From Dechloromonas aromatica (nom. nud.) (GTDB taxonomy: Bacteria; Pseudomonadota; Gammaproteobacteria; Burkholderiales; Rhodocyclaceae), in the NCBI GenBank assembly GCA_017848965.1, contig JAFIHA010000015.1:1-64000 (forward strand): a stretch of DNA of 64,000 bases. Direction: 5' to 3'. The position numbers and the translations under genes are program-made. This document shows, piece by piece, positions 1-8,110 of this stretch. Each line of letters opens with the position of its first letter. Position 1 is the stretch's first letter. The notes beneath the pieces were generated by a model. The model did no database searches. It was not told the DNA's origin and saw only the letters and a list, made by a program, of their open reading frames with translations.

Positions 1-456
1 CTGGCTGAAAAGTCCCATGGCCGTCTCGTCGTTCAGATGGCATCGGTGCTGCCGGCCAAGGGGATCGTCGATGCCGCAGACTGGCCCAAATGCAAGACGA
101 TCGGCCGCATCGACTCGGTCCGCTGGGTGGGTGATCGGGAATCCGCGCTGGAACAGCGCTACTACATCAGCTCGCGCGACTTGAGTGCTGAAGCGCTTGC
201 CGCAGCGGTCAAATCGCACTGGGCGATCGAGAACCGGCTTCATTGGGTCCTCGATATCAGTTTCGGTGAGGATGGCAGTACGATCCGGAAGGACAATGCG
301 CCGCAGAATCTGTCACTGCTCAAGAAAATCGTCCTCAACATCATCCGCATCGATACCACCCATACCGCCAAAGCCAGCTTGCGCCTCAAACGTAAAGCTG
401 CCGCCTGGGATGATGAGGTCAGAATGAACATGCTCGGACTCAGTCCATTATGCTAG
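1..456 (+). CDS. ISAs1 family transposase, C-terminal part (cut by window edge)
   Basis: The frame is open from base 1 and ends at 456 (151 codons seen). An internal ATG at 37 is not the true start, because the residues before it (AEKSHGR) already match the family. The segment with SHWAIENRLHW followed by LDISFGED at about residues 70-88 is the conserved C-terminal block of DDE transposases of the ISAs1 family and carries its Glu. The protein would cut and join the ends of its own element. Only about the last 40% of a typical transposase of about 370 residues is visible. Confidence 0.85.
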   Translation: MAEKSHGRLVVQMASVLPAKGIVDAADWPKCKTIGRIDSVRWVGDRESALEQRYYISSRDLSAEALAAAVKSHWAIENRLHWVLDISFGEDGSTIRKDNAPQNLSLLKKIVLNIIRIDTTHTAKASLRLKRKAAAWDDEVRMNMLGLSPLC

Positions 457-460
457 GCGA

Positions 461-490
461 GTGCGGAGACTCTGGAGTGCAAAGGCCCTG
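461..490 (-). repeat. Candidate right terminal inverted repeat of the ISAs1 element
   Basis: Read on the minus strand from 490 inward the sequence begins CAGGGCCTTTGCACTCCAGA. This is a plausible outward-facing IS end about 35 bp after the transposase stop. The partner repeat is outside the window, so the call rests on position and on the CAGGG-type terminus. Confidence 0.45.
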
Positions 491-591
491 ACACAAAACC
501 CTGTAATCGATACTTAGCCGAGAAGAAAGCAGCAGCCTCAAATCACACACCGGCTTTTATCCGTCTTTTGCTGCACCATGGAAGTGACTCA

Positions 592-2256
592 ATGCGCACA
601 CTTTTCAAACGTCTTCGCAAATTTTTCCTGAACGCCGCACTCTTCAGTTTTTTCATCAATCTGGCGCTACTCGCCCCATCGTTGTATATGCTCCAGATTT
701 TTGACCGCGTACTAAGCAGTCGAAGCAATGAAACCTTGCTGATGCTAACGCTGGTTACTGCAACCACCCTGCTAATGATGCTGGCGCTTGACTACTTGCG
801 GACGCTTTTGATGATGCAGGCGAGCATTGCTCTTGATCGCAACCTGGGAGAGAAGACGATTCTGGCGCTAATCGAGCGAGGCTCCCAAATCAATAACAAC
901 ACGGAGGCCAACAACCTGCGGGATGTCGCCAGCCTGCGCAACTTCCTCGCCGGCAGCAGTTTCATTGCCCTCCTTGATATCCCATGGATGTTTTTCTACA
1001 TCGTTCTGATTTATTTGTTCCACCCATTGCTTGGCGTAATCGCAACGCTTGGCGGGTTGATACTTTTCTGCATTGCATGGAGCAACGAATACTTTAACCG
1101 AACAGAGATCGCTGAGATCCAGAAGAAAACTCGCCATGCCGCACATTTCATCGACCAGGGAATCATCAGCGCCGACGCCATAAATGCCATGGGAATGGCC
1201 CCGGATTTCGTCGAAAAATGGAAAAGCATCAACGAAAAACTGTTGCAATGCAACCAAACAACCGGCCAACGGATGGGAGCGATCAACAGCGCGTCACGCT
1301 TTACCCGCCAGATTCTTCAAATCATCACGATGGCAGCCGGAGCCTACCTCGTTATCGATCAGCACATGTCGGCCGGCATCATGATTGCCACCACCATCAT
1401 TCTTGGACGGGCTTTATCCCCCATCGAGAACATGATCAGCAACTGGGGGGCTTTTATTCAAGCGCGCCAAGCCTTGGGCCGTCTTGAACCACTTCTTTCA
1501 AGGGATGTTCAGCCCCCCCAAATGGCTTTGCCTGTTCCCAAAGGACAGCTCTCCGTCGAAAGCTTGTTCTTGGCGGGAAAAACACCAGACCGTCCGATTA
1601 TTCGGCACGCATCCTTCGCGCTGGAAGCAGGGGAATCCTTAGCCATCATCGGACCAAGCGCCTCGGGAAAAACCAGTCTGTCCAAGTTGCTTGTCGGTAT
1701 CTGGCAGCCAACCAGTGGTTTTGTTCGCCTTGATGGCGTCGACGTAGGGCGCATCGATCGCAATCAATTTGGCCCCCACATCGGCTATCTCCCACAAAAT
1801 GCGGAGCTACTTCCAGGAAGTATCGCGGAAAACATAGCGAGATTCTCTTCGCCAGACCCGGCAGCTGTCGTCGAAGCCGCCCAAAACGCTTTCGTTCACG
1901 AACTCATTCTGAAGCTACCTCAGGGTTATGAGACCCTTATCGGCCCCGGAGGGCACGTCCTCTCTGGAGGACAGATGCAGCGCATTGGACTGGCCAGAGC
2001 TCTCTACAGAAAACCCAAACTTGTCGTGCTTGACGAGCCAAATTCAAACCTCGACGCTGAAGGTGAAGCGCACCTGCTGAAGTCACTTAAATTACTAAGC
2101 TCTGCCGGCACAACCACGATCGTGGTAACGCACAAGGCGGGACTACTGCAGTTGATGGACAAAATCATCGTTCTGCGCGATGGCCGAATGGAGCTCTTTG
2201 GCCCAGCCAACGCTATCCTAGAACGTCTGAAAACCAACGCCACTCAGCAACCCTGA
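592..2256 (+). CDS. Type I secretion ABC transporter/permease (PrtD/HasD type)
   Basis: This is the inner-membrane ATPase of a type I secretion system, expected to export the lectin/RTX protein encoded two genes downstream. The N-terminal half is membrane-embedded and has the PrtD-type segment SLYMLQIFDRVL at about residues 30-42. The C-terminal nucleotide-binding domain has a Walker A (GPSASGKTS, about 353-361), the signature LSGGQMQR (about 456) and a Walker B ending LDEPNSNLD (about 479). The ATG at 592 is preferred over a TTG at 568 because GGAAG lies 7 bases before it; this gives 554 residues, normal for PrtD. The gap to the next gene is 14 bp, so they form an operon. Base composition is clearly AT-richer than in the genes after 5242. 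Confidence 0.92.
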   Translation: MRTLFKRLRKFFLNAALFSFFINLALLAPSLYMLQIFDRVLSSRSNETLLMLTLVTATTLLMMLALDYLRTLLMMQASIALDRNLGEKTILALIERGSQINNNTEANNLRDVASLRNFLAGSSFIALLDIPWMFFYIVLIYLFHPLLGVIATLGGLILFCIAWSNEYFNRTEIAEIQKKTRHAAHFIDQGIISADAINAMGMAPDFVEKWKSINEKLLQCNQTTGQRMGAINSASRFTRQILQIITMAAGAYLVIDQHMSAGIMIATTIILGRALSPIENMISNWGAFIQARQALGRLEPLLSRDVQPPQMALPVPKGQLSVESLFLAGKTPDRPIIRHASFALEAGESLAIIGPSASGKTSLSKLLVGIWQPTSGFVRLDGVDVGRIDRNQFGPHIGYLPQNAELLPGSIAENIARFSSPDPAAVVEAAQNAFVHELILKLPQGYETLIGPGGHVLSGGQMQRIGLARALYRKPKLVVLDEPNSNLDAEGEAHLLKSLKLLSSAGTTTIVVTHKAGLLQLMDKIIVLRDGRMELFGPANAILERLKTNATQQP

Positions 2257-2270
2257 CACGAATTGCCACG

Positions 2271-3560
2271 ATGGAACTAAATCTTGGATTCGACCGTATT
2301 ATCCGCCTCGGCCATCTAGTCATTTTACTTGCTTTCGGCAGCATGTTCATGTGGCTCATCTTCGCGCCGCTACATGGCGCCGTTGTCGCCCGAGGCCTGG
2401 TCAAAGTTGAAAGTCACCGAAAGACAGTCCAGCATAATGAAGGCGGAATCATAGAAAGAATACGGGTCCGCGACGGACAACATGTTATGCAGGGAGAGGC
2501 ACTTATAGAGCTCGACACAAACCAGACCGCTGCTGCGTATGGTATTTTTCGCTCGGCCCTGGACGCCGAACTAGCAAGGATGGCAAGGCTCGAAGCAGAA
2601 GCACTGCTTGCCACGCGTCTCCGTTTCCCACCCGAACTGCTGACCCGAGAAGCAAGCCCCGTCGTTTCGGAAATGATGGAGCGTGAGCGAAAGTTGTTTC
2701 AGACCCGACTACAAATGCTGCATAGTCAAACAAGCTCGCTGGAAAAACAGATTGAATTGCTGGATCAAGAACTTAATGCCCTAACCGGACAACATGAAGC
2801 TGAGCGGGGAGCCGAAAATCTGGCCAAGGAAGAACTTGAATCCTACAAAGCCTTGCGGGAGAAAAATTTTATCTCAACGCCTAGACTCCTAGAACAAAAG
2901 CGCAAGGTACTTGACTATCTTTCACGTAGCGAAGAAAGGCGAGCCGAACTAGCCCAAGCTCAAAGAATCAGAGAAGAAATCAGATTGAAAATAATCAACC
3001 TGCGCAGCCAGTATACGCAGGAGGCAAGCCAAGAACTTAAAGATGCAACAAAAAGAATCGCCGAACTAAACGACCGCCTTCGCCCCGCCGCGGACCAATT
3101 GGCGCGAAGCACTATCCGCTCGCCAGTCACCGGAACAGTAATGGCTCTGCGAACCAACACACCCGGCGCCAGCATTGCCCCACGCGATCCTCTTTTGGAT
3201 ATCGTTCCCGACAGCAGTAGTCTGGTGATCGAAACTCAAATTGGAGTCGACGAAATCAAGCAGCTTTTTGTTGGACAAACAAGTGACATACGATTCTCGG
3301 CCCTACCCTACAGAAGCACCCCTTTAATTAGCGGCAAAGTCAGTTACATCGCTGCAGATGCTCAAGTATCGAAAGAGGGAACACCTTATTATCTGATCCA
3401 TATCCTGCCTGACCAGCTTTCCCTGAAGGAAGCAAAAATACCGGCACTACAACCGGGCATGGCCGCCGAAATCTATATTCGGACCGAAGCGAGAACTGCG
3501 CTTGAATACTTCATGAAGCCAATTACCGAGACGCTGGCCAGATCATTTGTGGAACGCTAG
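2271..3560 (+). CDS. Type I secretion membrane fusion protein (HlyD/PrtE family)
   Basis: This periplasmic adaptor would link the ABC exporter to an outer-membrane TolC-like channel. A single N-terminal membrane helix (about residues 14-38) is followed by a first lipoyl half, a long coiled coil rich in E, Q, K and L (about 130-280), a second lipoyl half (SPVTGTVMAL, about 285) and a beta-barrel. The C-terminal stretch LQPGMAAEIYIRTEARTALE is the PrtE-type signature. Its 429 residues are typical of the family. It starts 14 bp after the ABC gene. No tolC/prtF gene follows, so the outer-membrane component must be encoded elsewhere. Confidence 0.92.
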   Translation: MELNLGFDRIIRLGHLVILLAFGSMFMWLIFAPLHGAVVARGLVKVESHRKTVQHNEGGIIERIRVRDGQHVMQGEALIELDTNQTAAAYGIFRSALDAELARMARLEAEALLATRLRFPPELLTREASPVVSEMMERERKLFQTRLQMLHSQTSSLEKQIELLDQELNALTGQHEAERGAENLAKEELESYKALREKNFISTPRLLEQKRKVLDYLSRSEERRAELAQAQRIREEIRLKIINLRSQYTQEASQELKDATKRIAELNDRLRPAADQLARSTIRSPVTGTVMALRTNTPGASIAPRDPLLDIVPDSSSLVIETQIGVDEIKQLFVGQTSDIRFSALPYRSTPLISGKVSYIAADAQVSKEGTPYYLIHILPDQLSLKEAKIPALQPGMAAEIYIRTEARTALEYFMKPITETLARSFVER

Positions 3561-3628
3561 CAAACAAGCAAAATGCCAGATGATTTGTTATGATGGCAAC
3601 CGATTTGTCTTATCCGGGAGATTGAAAA

Positions 3629-5176
3629 ATGGCAACTCATTTTTACTACGACGGTCACACTTACGAGATCGAAGTGGCACCACTTAATTGGGCTGCCGCC
3701 AATCAAAACGCCGCTTCCTTGACATGGAACGAAACCCGCTTCGGCCTGTCGGTCGACGCCTACCTCACCAAGGTCGACTCGTCGACTGAAAATGCAACGA
3801 TACTAAAAAACCTCAAACAGTCGATTGTTGCCAGCGCAGAAAACATCAAGGCAGGATCCGACGCGCAGTATGCCGCGACTCGCGCTACCGACGGCGGCAA
3901 CGCCAGTTACCTATGGCTAGGGGGCTCCGATGCTACCCAAGAAGGAGCATGGACTTGGGGTGACGGCAGTTCGCTGAGCGCCGGCTATCAAAACTGGGGC
4001 AGCGGTAGCCTTGGTAGCGAACCTGACAATTTCAACGGCAACCAGAACTTTCTGGCAATCGCTACCGAAAAATGGCCAGCACCACAAGGTGGGCTTGGAA
4101 ATGCCGGCCAATGGAATGATTTGAATGGCGACAACCTTCTGCTTTCCATTGTCGAATGGGATGGGTTGCTCGGTACCGATGGCAACGACAAACTGACCGG
4201 CACCAGTCGTGACGATATCATTGACGGCCGCGCAGGCAATGATGTGATAAAAGCTGGCGCCGGCAATGACCTAATCTATTTGGGTGATGGGAACGACAAG
4301 CTTGACGCTGGCAGCGGCGACAACATCGTCACAGGAGAAACCGGCGGCATCGATTCGGATGATGGCGACGATTCCATCACAGCTGGCTCGGGAAATGATT
4401 TCATCGCGTCAGGAACGGGCAACGACATCATCAATGCTGGAAATGGTAGCAACCTGGTAATTGGTGGCTCTGGAAATGACAAGATAACCACTGGCTCAGG
4501 CGATGACATCATCGATAAAAATGTATTTCCCGATGGGTCATCCCAATACTATGCTGATGAAAAAGTCGCCGCCGAGGGAAATGACATCATCAAAACCGGC
4601 TCCGGGAATGACACAATATATCTTGGAGAGGGAATCGACCGCGTTTGGGGCGGCAGCGGCGATGACCTCTTCATATTGGACGCCATCACTACGGATTCTA
4701 GTTTAACGATTAGCAGCAGCGGCGCTTCATCTGGACCCAGCTTTTCTCTTGGTGCAGGCAGCAGTTCGAGCAGTAGCTCATCGGGAGGAATATCGATGGG
4801 CAACGGATCAAGTAGCAGCAGCACATCGAAATCCAATGTCTTGAAAGCACACACGATATACGACTTCAACGCCGGCTCTAGCAAAGACACCGTTGTTGAC
4901 AAGATCGTCTTTGACGCAGAGGTCTTCACTGCCCTCAACACCGAAAACCTCCCCGACGGGTTGCAATCTGTGAACTTCCTCATTGGCAAGGGTTTTACCC
5001 AACCAAGCCCCAACGAGACCGGAGTTGACGACTACCTGATTTTTGATACCAAGACCGGCAACCTGTACTACGACGCAGATGGGAATGGTACAGAAGAGAA
5101 CACCATCCTCGTCGCAACCCTAAAGGGCCAACTCGGAAACTTCGGCCTCGAAGACATCGCGATCATTAACGCTTAG
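3629..5176 (+). CDS. Secreted C-type-lectin-like / RTX calcium-binding protein
   Basis: This is the predicted substrate of the upstream exporter. It has no N-terminal signal peptide. Residues about 60-180 resemble a C-type lectin domain, with SEPDNF and GQWNDLNG matching the EPN/WND sugar- and calcium-binding motifs. Residues about 183-350 hold about ten glycine/aspartate nonapeptides of GGxGxDxUx type (GSGNDKITT, GSGNDTIYLG). A serine/glycine-rich tract follows at about 358-402. The C-terminal 110 residues end in a hydrophobic type I secretion-like tail. GGGAG sits before the ATG. A role in adhesion or in binding surface glycans is inferred from the lectin domain; no catalytic domain was recognised. 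Confidence 0.85.
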   Translation: MATHFYYDGHTYEIEVAPLNWAAANQNAASLTWNETRFGLSVDAYLTKVDSSTENATILKNLKQSIVASAENIKAGSDAQYAATRATDGGNASYLWLGGSDATQEGAWTWGDGSSLSAGYQNWGSGSLGSEPDNFNGNQNFLAIATEKWPAPQGGLGNAGQWNDLNGDNLLLSIVEWDGLLGTDGNDKLTGTSRDDIIDGRAGNDVIKAGAGNDLIYLGDGNDKLDAGSGDNIVTGETGGIDSDDGDDSITAGSGNDFIASGTGNDIINAGNGSNLVIGGSGNDKITTGSGDDIIDKNVFPDGSSQYYADEKVAAEGNDIIKTGSGNDTIYLGEGIDRVWGGSGDDLFILDAITTDSSLTISSSGASSGPSFSLGAGSSSSSSSSGGISMGNGSSSSSTSKSNVLKAHTIYDFNAGSSKDTVVDKIVFDAEVFTALNTENLPDGLQSVNFLIGKGFTQPSPNETGVDDYLIFDTKTGNLYYDADGNGTEENTILVATLKGQLGNFGLEDIAIINA

Positions 5177-5197
5177 TCCGGCGCCAAGTGGTCAGGT

Positions 5198-5228
5198 AGC
5201 CGGGTTGTCAGGTACTGACTACCCGGCT
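5198..5228. terminator. Candidate hairpin between convergent genes
   Basis: AGCCGGGT (5198-5205) and ACCCGGCT (5221-5228) form a perfect 8-bp GC-rich stem with a 15-base loop. It lies between the stop of the RTX gene and the stop of the convergent ProQ-like gene. Neither side has a clear T tract, so it may be a weak or bidirectional terminator. Confidence 0.4.
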
Positions 5229-5241
5229 GACTACCGGTTGC

Positions 5242-5661
5242 TTACTTGCGCCCGAATTTCTCGGCCAGTTCCAGCAGCTTTTTCTGCTTCATGGCTTCGG
5301 CCTTGGCGGCGGCTTCGCTGGCCTTGCGCTGTTCGGCCTGCTTCTTGAAGCGTTCCTTCAGTTGCTCGGTTGCATGCTGGCGATTCTCGTCGGTGACTTC
5401 GCCGGCAGGCGTACCGTCGAGATTGAGGCGTTGCGCCGCCTTTTCCATTTCCTTGAGGTAGCGCGTGCTCATCGTGTGGCTGCGCATCGCCAGCCGTACC
5501 GACTTGCGGCTCAGGTCCGGCAGCGCAGCGAACAACTGCTTGTCGATGCCGATTGCCAGCGGACTGTAGTTGCGGAATACGGCGAAGCGCTCCTGCAGTT
5601 CCTTGAGCAAGGCACGAACGTCGGTGGTTTTTTCGGTGGTGGCGGAATCGGCGGTGGTCAT
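5242..5661 (-). CDS. ProQ/FinO domain RNA chaperone
   Basis: This 139-residue protein is almost entirely a ProQ/FinO domain, which binds structured RNAs and helps sRNA-mRNA pairing. Family landmarks are PLAIGI near residue 36, PDLSRKSVRLAM, the HT-x-S-x-RYL core and NLDGTPAGEVT. After the domain comes a basic, Ala/Lys/Glu-rich helix (about 100-139), like the tail of short betaproteobacterial ProQ proteins. An upstream in-frame TTG at 5682 would add seven residues; ATG at 5661 is preferred as the conventional start, although no strong Shine-Dalgarno is visible. It is the first gene with the high-GC character of the rest of the window. Confidence 0.85.
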   Translation of the reverse strand: MTTADSATTEKTTDVRALLKELQERFAVFRNYSPLAIGIDKQLFAALPDLSRKSVRLAMRSHTMSTRYLKEMEKAAQRLNLDGTPAGEVTDENRQHATEQLKERFKKQAEQRKASEAAAKAEAMKQKKLLELAEKFGRK

Positions 5662-5730
5662 GATCGACAGCGGGCAGGACAAGGGGCGAAGCGTAGCATG
5701 AAAGCGCCGCCCCGTGCCCCGGAATGGCGT

Positions 5731-6606
5731 TTACACGCCATTCCTGCGAAACCAGTCGAGCATCCGGCGCCAGCCGTCCTCGGCTTCTTCCTTGCGGTAG
5801 CTCGGCCGGTAATCGGCGTGGAAGGCATGCGGCGCGTTGTCGTAGAGCTGGAGCTGCGAAGCCTTTGCCGCCGGGCTGCCGGTCTTCAGCGCCGCTTCCA
5901 TGGCATCGACGGTATCGACCGGGATACCGGTATCGACGCCGCCGTAGAGGCCGAGCACCGGCGCCTTCAGTTCGCCGACCAGGTCGATCGGATGGCGCGG
6001 ATTGTAGGCATTGACCGGGCTGACCAGGCGGCCGTACCAGGCGACGCCGGCCCTGACCCCGGGATTGTGAGCGCTGTACAGCCAGGTGATGCGGCCGCCC
6101 CAGCAGAAACCGGTGATCGCCAGCCGACCGGTGTCGGCGCCCTGGCCGGCGGCCCAGACGACCGCCGCGTCGAGGTCCTTCATCACCTCGGCGTCTGGTG
6201 TCTTGCTGCTGATCTTGTCGATGATCTCGGCAACGCTCTCAATCTGGCGGGGATCGCCCTGGCGGGCGAACAGTTCAGGGGCGACGACGAAATAGCCGAG
6301 TTTGGCCAGGCGGCGCGCGGTATCGCGGATGTACTCATGAACGCCGAAGATCTCGGAGATCAGCAACACCACCGGCGCCTTGCCAACGCCGGCCGGTGTG
6401 GCGCGGTAGGCGACCATCTCACCATCGCCTACCGGCACCTTGACCTCACCGGCGGTGAGGCCGGCGGCATCGGTGTGGATTGCGGTCTGCGCCGCCACCG
6501 GCTGGGTGGCCAGCGCAAATCCGGCTCCCAGGCTGGTAACCAGGAACTCGCGCCGGCTGAAACCCTGCGCCGGAACCAGGCTGTCAAATTCTGCGCGGTC
6601 GTTCAT
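5731..6606 (-). CDS. Dienelactone hydrolase family protein with Tat-like signal
   Basis: This alpha/beta hydrolase belongs to the dienelactone (carboxymethylenebutenolide) hydrolase family. The nucleophile motif is GFCWGG (Cys at about residue 168), with candidate acid GGVDTGIP and candidate base His in [14 protein letters not shown]. An N-terminal [13 protein letters not shown] stretch ending in a VAAQ cleavage-like site (about 17-41) looks like a twin-arginine export signal, so the enzyme is predicted to be periplasmic. AAGGAGAGAGAC precedes the ATG. It lies 18 bp downstream of rng on the same strand. The natural substrate is unknown; chlorocatechol-pathway neighbours are absent. Confidence 0.88.
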   Translation of the reverse strand: MNDRAEFDSLVPAQGFSRREFLVTSLGAGFALATQPVAAQTAIHTDAAGLTAGEVKVPVGDGEMVAYRATPAGVGKAPVVLLISEIFGVHEYIRDTARRLAKLGYFVVAPELFARQGDPRQIESVAEIIDKISSKTPDAEVMKDLDAAVVWAAGQGADTGRLAITGFCWGGRITWLYSAHNPGVRAGVAWYGRLVSPVNAYNPRHPIDLVGELKAPVLGLYGGVDTGIPVDTVDAMEAALKTGSPAAKASQLQLYDNAPHAFHADYRPSYRKEEAEDGWRRMLDWFRRNGV

Positions 6607-6624
6607 GTCTCTCTCCTTGGCTAA

Positions 6625-8076
6625 TCACATCAGGACAATGTCGTACTGTTCGGGCGAATAACTGGGTTCGGACTGCAGGGAAACCGCCTTGCCGATGAAG
6701 TCGGAGAGCATCGCCAGTGACTGCGATTCCTCGTCGAGGAACAGATCCACGACAGCCGGACCGGCCAGGATGCGGTACTCGCGGGCGTTGAACTGGCGCG
6801 CCTCGCGCAGCAGTTCGCGGAGGATTTCGTAGGCGACGGTGCGCGCCGTCTTCACCTCGCCGCGGCCGCCGCAGGTCGGGCACGGCTCGCACAGCACGTG
6901 CGCCAGCGATTCGCGGGTGCGCTTGCGGGTCATTTCGACCAGGCCGAGATGGGTGAAGCCGTTCACCGTCAGCCGCGTGTGGTCGCGCGACAGCGCCTTG
7001 TTGAACTCTTCCAGCACCGACTTCTTGTGCTCCTCGTTTTCCATGTCGATGAAATCGACAATGATGATGCCGCCAAGGTTCCGCAAGCGCAGCTGGCGGG
7101 CGATGGTGACCGCCGCCTCGAGGTTGGTCTTGAAGATGGTGTCGTCGAAGTTGCGCACGCCGACGAAGCCGCCGGTATTGACGTCGATCGTCGTCATCGC
7201 CTCGGTCTGGTCGATGATCAGGTAACCGCCCGACTTCAGGTCGACGCGGCGGGCCAGCGCCTTCTGGATTTCATCCTCGACGCCGTGCAGGTCGAACAAC
7301 GGCCGCTGGCCGGTGTAATGCTCGAGCAGCGATTGCACCGCCGGCGTGTATTCGCCAGCGAACAGCGAGAGTTTCTGGAAGTTCTCCCGCGAGTCGATGA
7401 CGATGCGCGTCGTCTCCGGGTTGACGAAATCGCGCAGCACGCGCTGGCCAAGCGACAGTTCCTGGTAGAGCAGGGTGGGCGGAGCGCTGCTACGCGAACG
7501 CTGGCGGATGTCGGCGCAGATTTTCTTCAGGTAGGCGATGTCGGTGGCGAATTCTTCGTCGCTGGCGTTCTCGGCCATCGTCCGGACGATGAAGCCGCCG
7601 GTTTCGTCGTCCGGCACCAGCCGGGTCAGACGTTCGCGCAGCAGTTCGCGCTCGGTTTCCGACTCGATCCGCTGCGAGATGCCGATGTGCTTCTCCTGCG
7701 GCAGGTAAACCAGCATGCGGCCGGCGATCGAAAGCTGCGTCGTCAGCCGCGCCCCCTTGGTGCCGATCGGGTCCTTGACCACCTGGACGACGATGCTTTG
7801 GCCCTCGGCGAGGATTTTCTCGATCGGCCGCTCGGTCGCCGACTCGCGCGGCTGCCAGATGTCGGCGACGTGCAGGAAGGCGGTGCGCTCGAGGCCGACA
7901 TCGACGAAGGCCGACTGCATGCCGGGCAGGATACGAACGATGCGTCCTAGATAGACATTGCCGACCAGACCGCGGCTGGCGGTGCGTTCGATGTGGAGTT
8001 CCTGGACGACCCCTTGTTGCATCACGGCAACACGGGTCTCCTGGGGCGTGAAGTTGATCAGGATTTCTTCGGTCAT
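6625..8076 (-). CDS. rng: Ribonuclease G
   Basis: RNase G is a single-strand endoribonuclease of the RNase E family that matures 16S rRNA 5' ends and decays some mRNAs. The 483-residue length matches Rng and lacks the long RNase E C-terminal scaffold. It begins MTEEILINFTPQETRVA, has an S1-like domain (about residues 35-125), DNase-I-like catalytic Asp motifs (TTIDVNTGG, IVDFIDMENEEH) and the cysteine zinc-link region CEPCPTCGGRG. Its start is only 34 bp from the divergent trhP start, so the two share a promoter region. Confidence 0.95.
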   Translation of the reverse strand: MTEEILINFTPQETRVAVMQQGVVQELHIERTASRGLVGNVYLGRIVRILPGMQSAFVDVGLERTAFLHVADIWQPRESATERPIEKILAEGQSIVVQVVKDPIGTKGARLTTQLSIAGRMLVYLPQEKHIGISQRIESETERELLRERLTRLVPDDETGGFIVRTMAENASDEEFATDIAYLKKICADIRQRSRSSAPPTLLYQELSLGQRVLRDFVNPETTRIVIDSRENFQKLSLFAGEYTPAVQSLLEHYTGQRPLFDLHGVEDEIQKALARRVDLKSGGYLIIDQTEAMTTIDVNTGGFVGVRNFDDTIFKTNLEAAVTIARQLRLRNLGGIIIVDFIDMENEEHKKSVLEEFNKALSRDHTRLTVNGFTHLGLVEMTRKRTRESLAHVLCEPCPTCGGRGEVKTARTVAYEILRELLREARQFNAREYRILAGPAVVDLFLDEESQSLAMLSDFIGKAVSLQSEPSYSPEQYDIVLM

Positions 8077-8110
8077 GGGAGTAAAATTCGCGGTTTTTCA
8101 AGATTTTACT

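Larger units (their letters stand above)
1..490 (+). mobile_element. ISAs1-family insertion sequence, right-hand part
   Basis: The open reading frame entering from the left edge is the C-terminal part of an ISAs1-type transposase. Its stop at 456 is followed by a short tail ending in a candidate terminal repeat at about 461-490. The left end lies outside the window, so the element's length and intactness cannot be judged. It sits just upstream of an AT-richer secretion cluster, which suggests (inference) that mobile DNA took part in assembling this locus. Confidence 0.75.

Noticed and set aside
4276..4700. Tandem DNA repeats or CRISPR-like array in the glycine/aspartate region
   Set aside because: The periodicity is the codon-level image of RTX nonapeptides within one open frame; repeats are degenerate and there are no spacers.
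5362..6624. Long plus-strand open frame (420 codons) antisense to ProQ-like and dienelactone hydrolase genes
   Set aside because: It is a shadow of high-GC minus-strand genes; the translation is low-complexity Arg/Gly/Ala with no recognisable domain.
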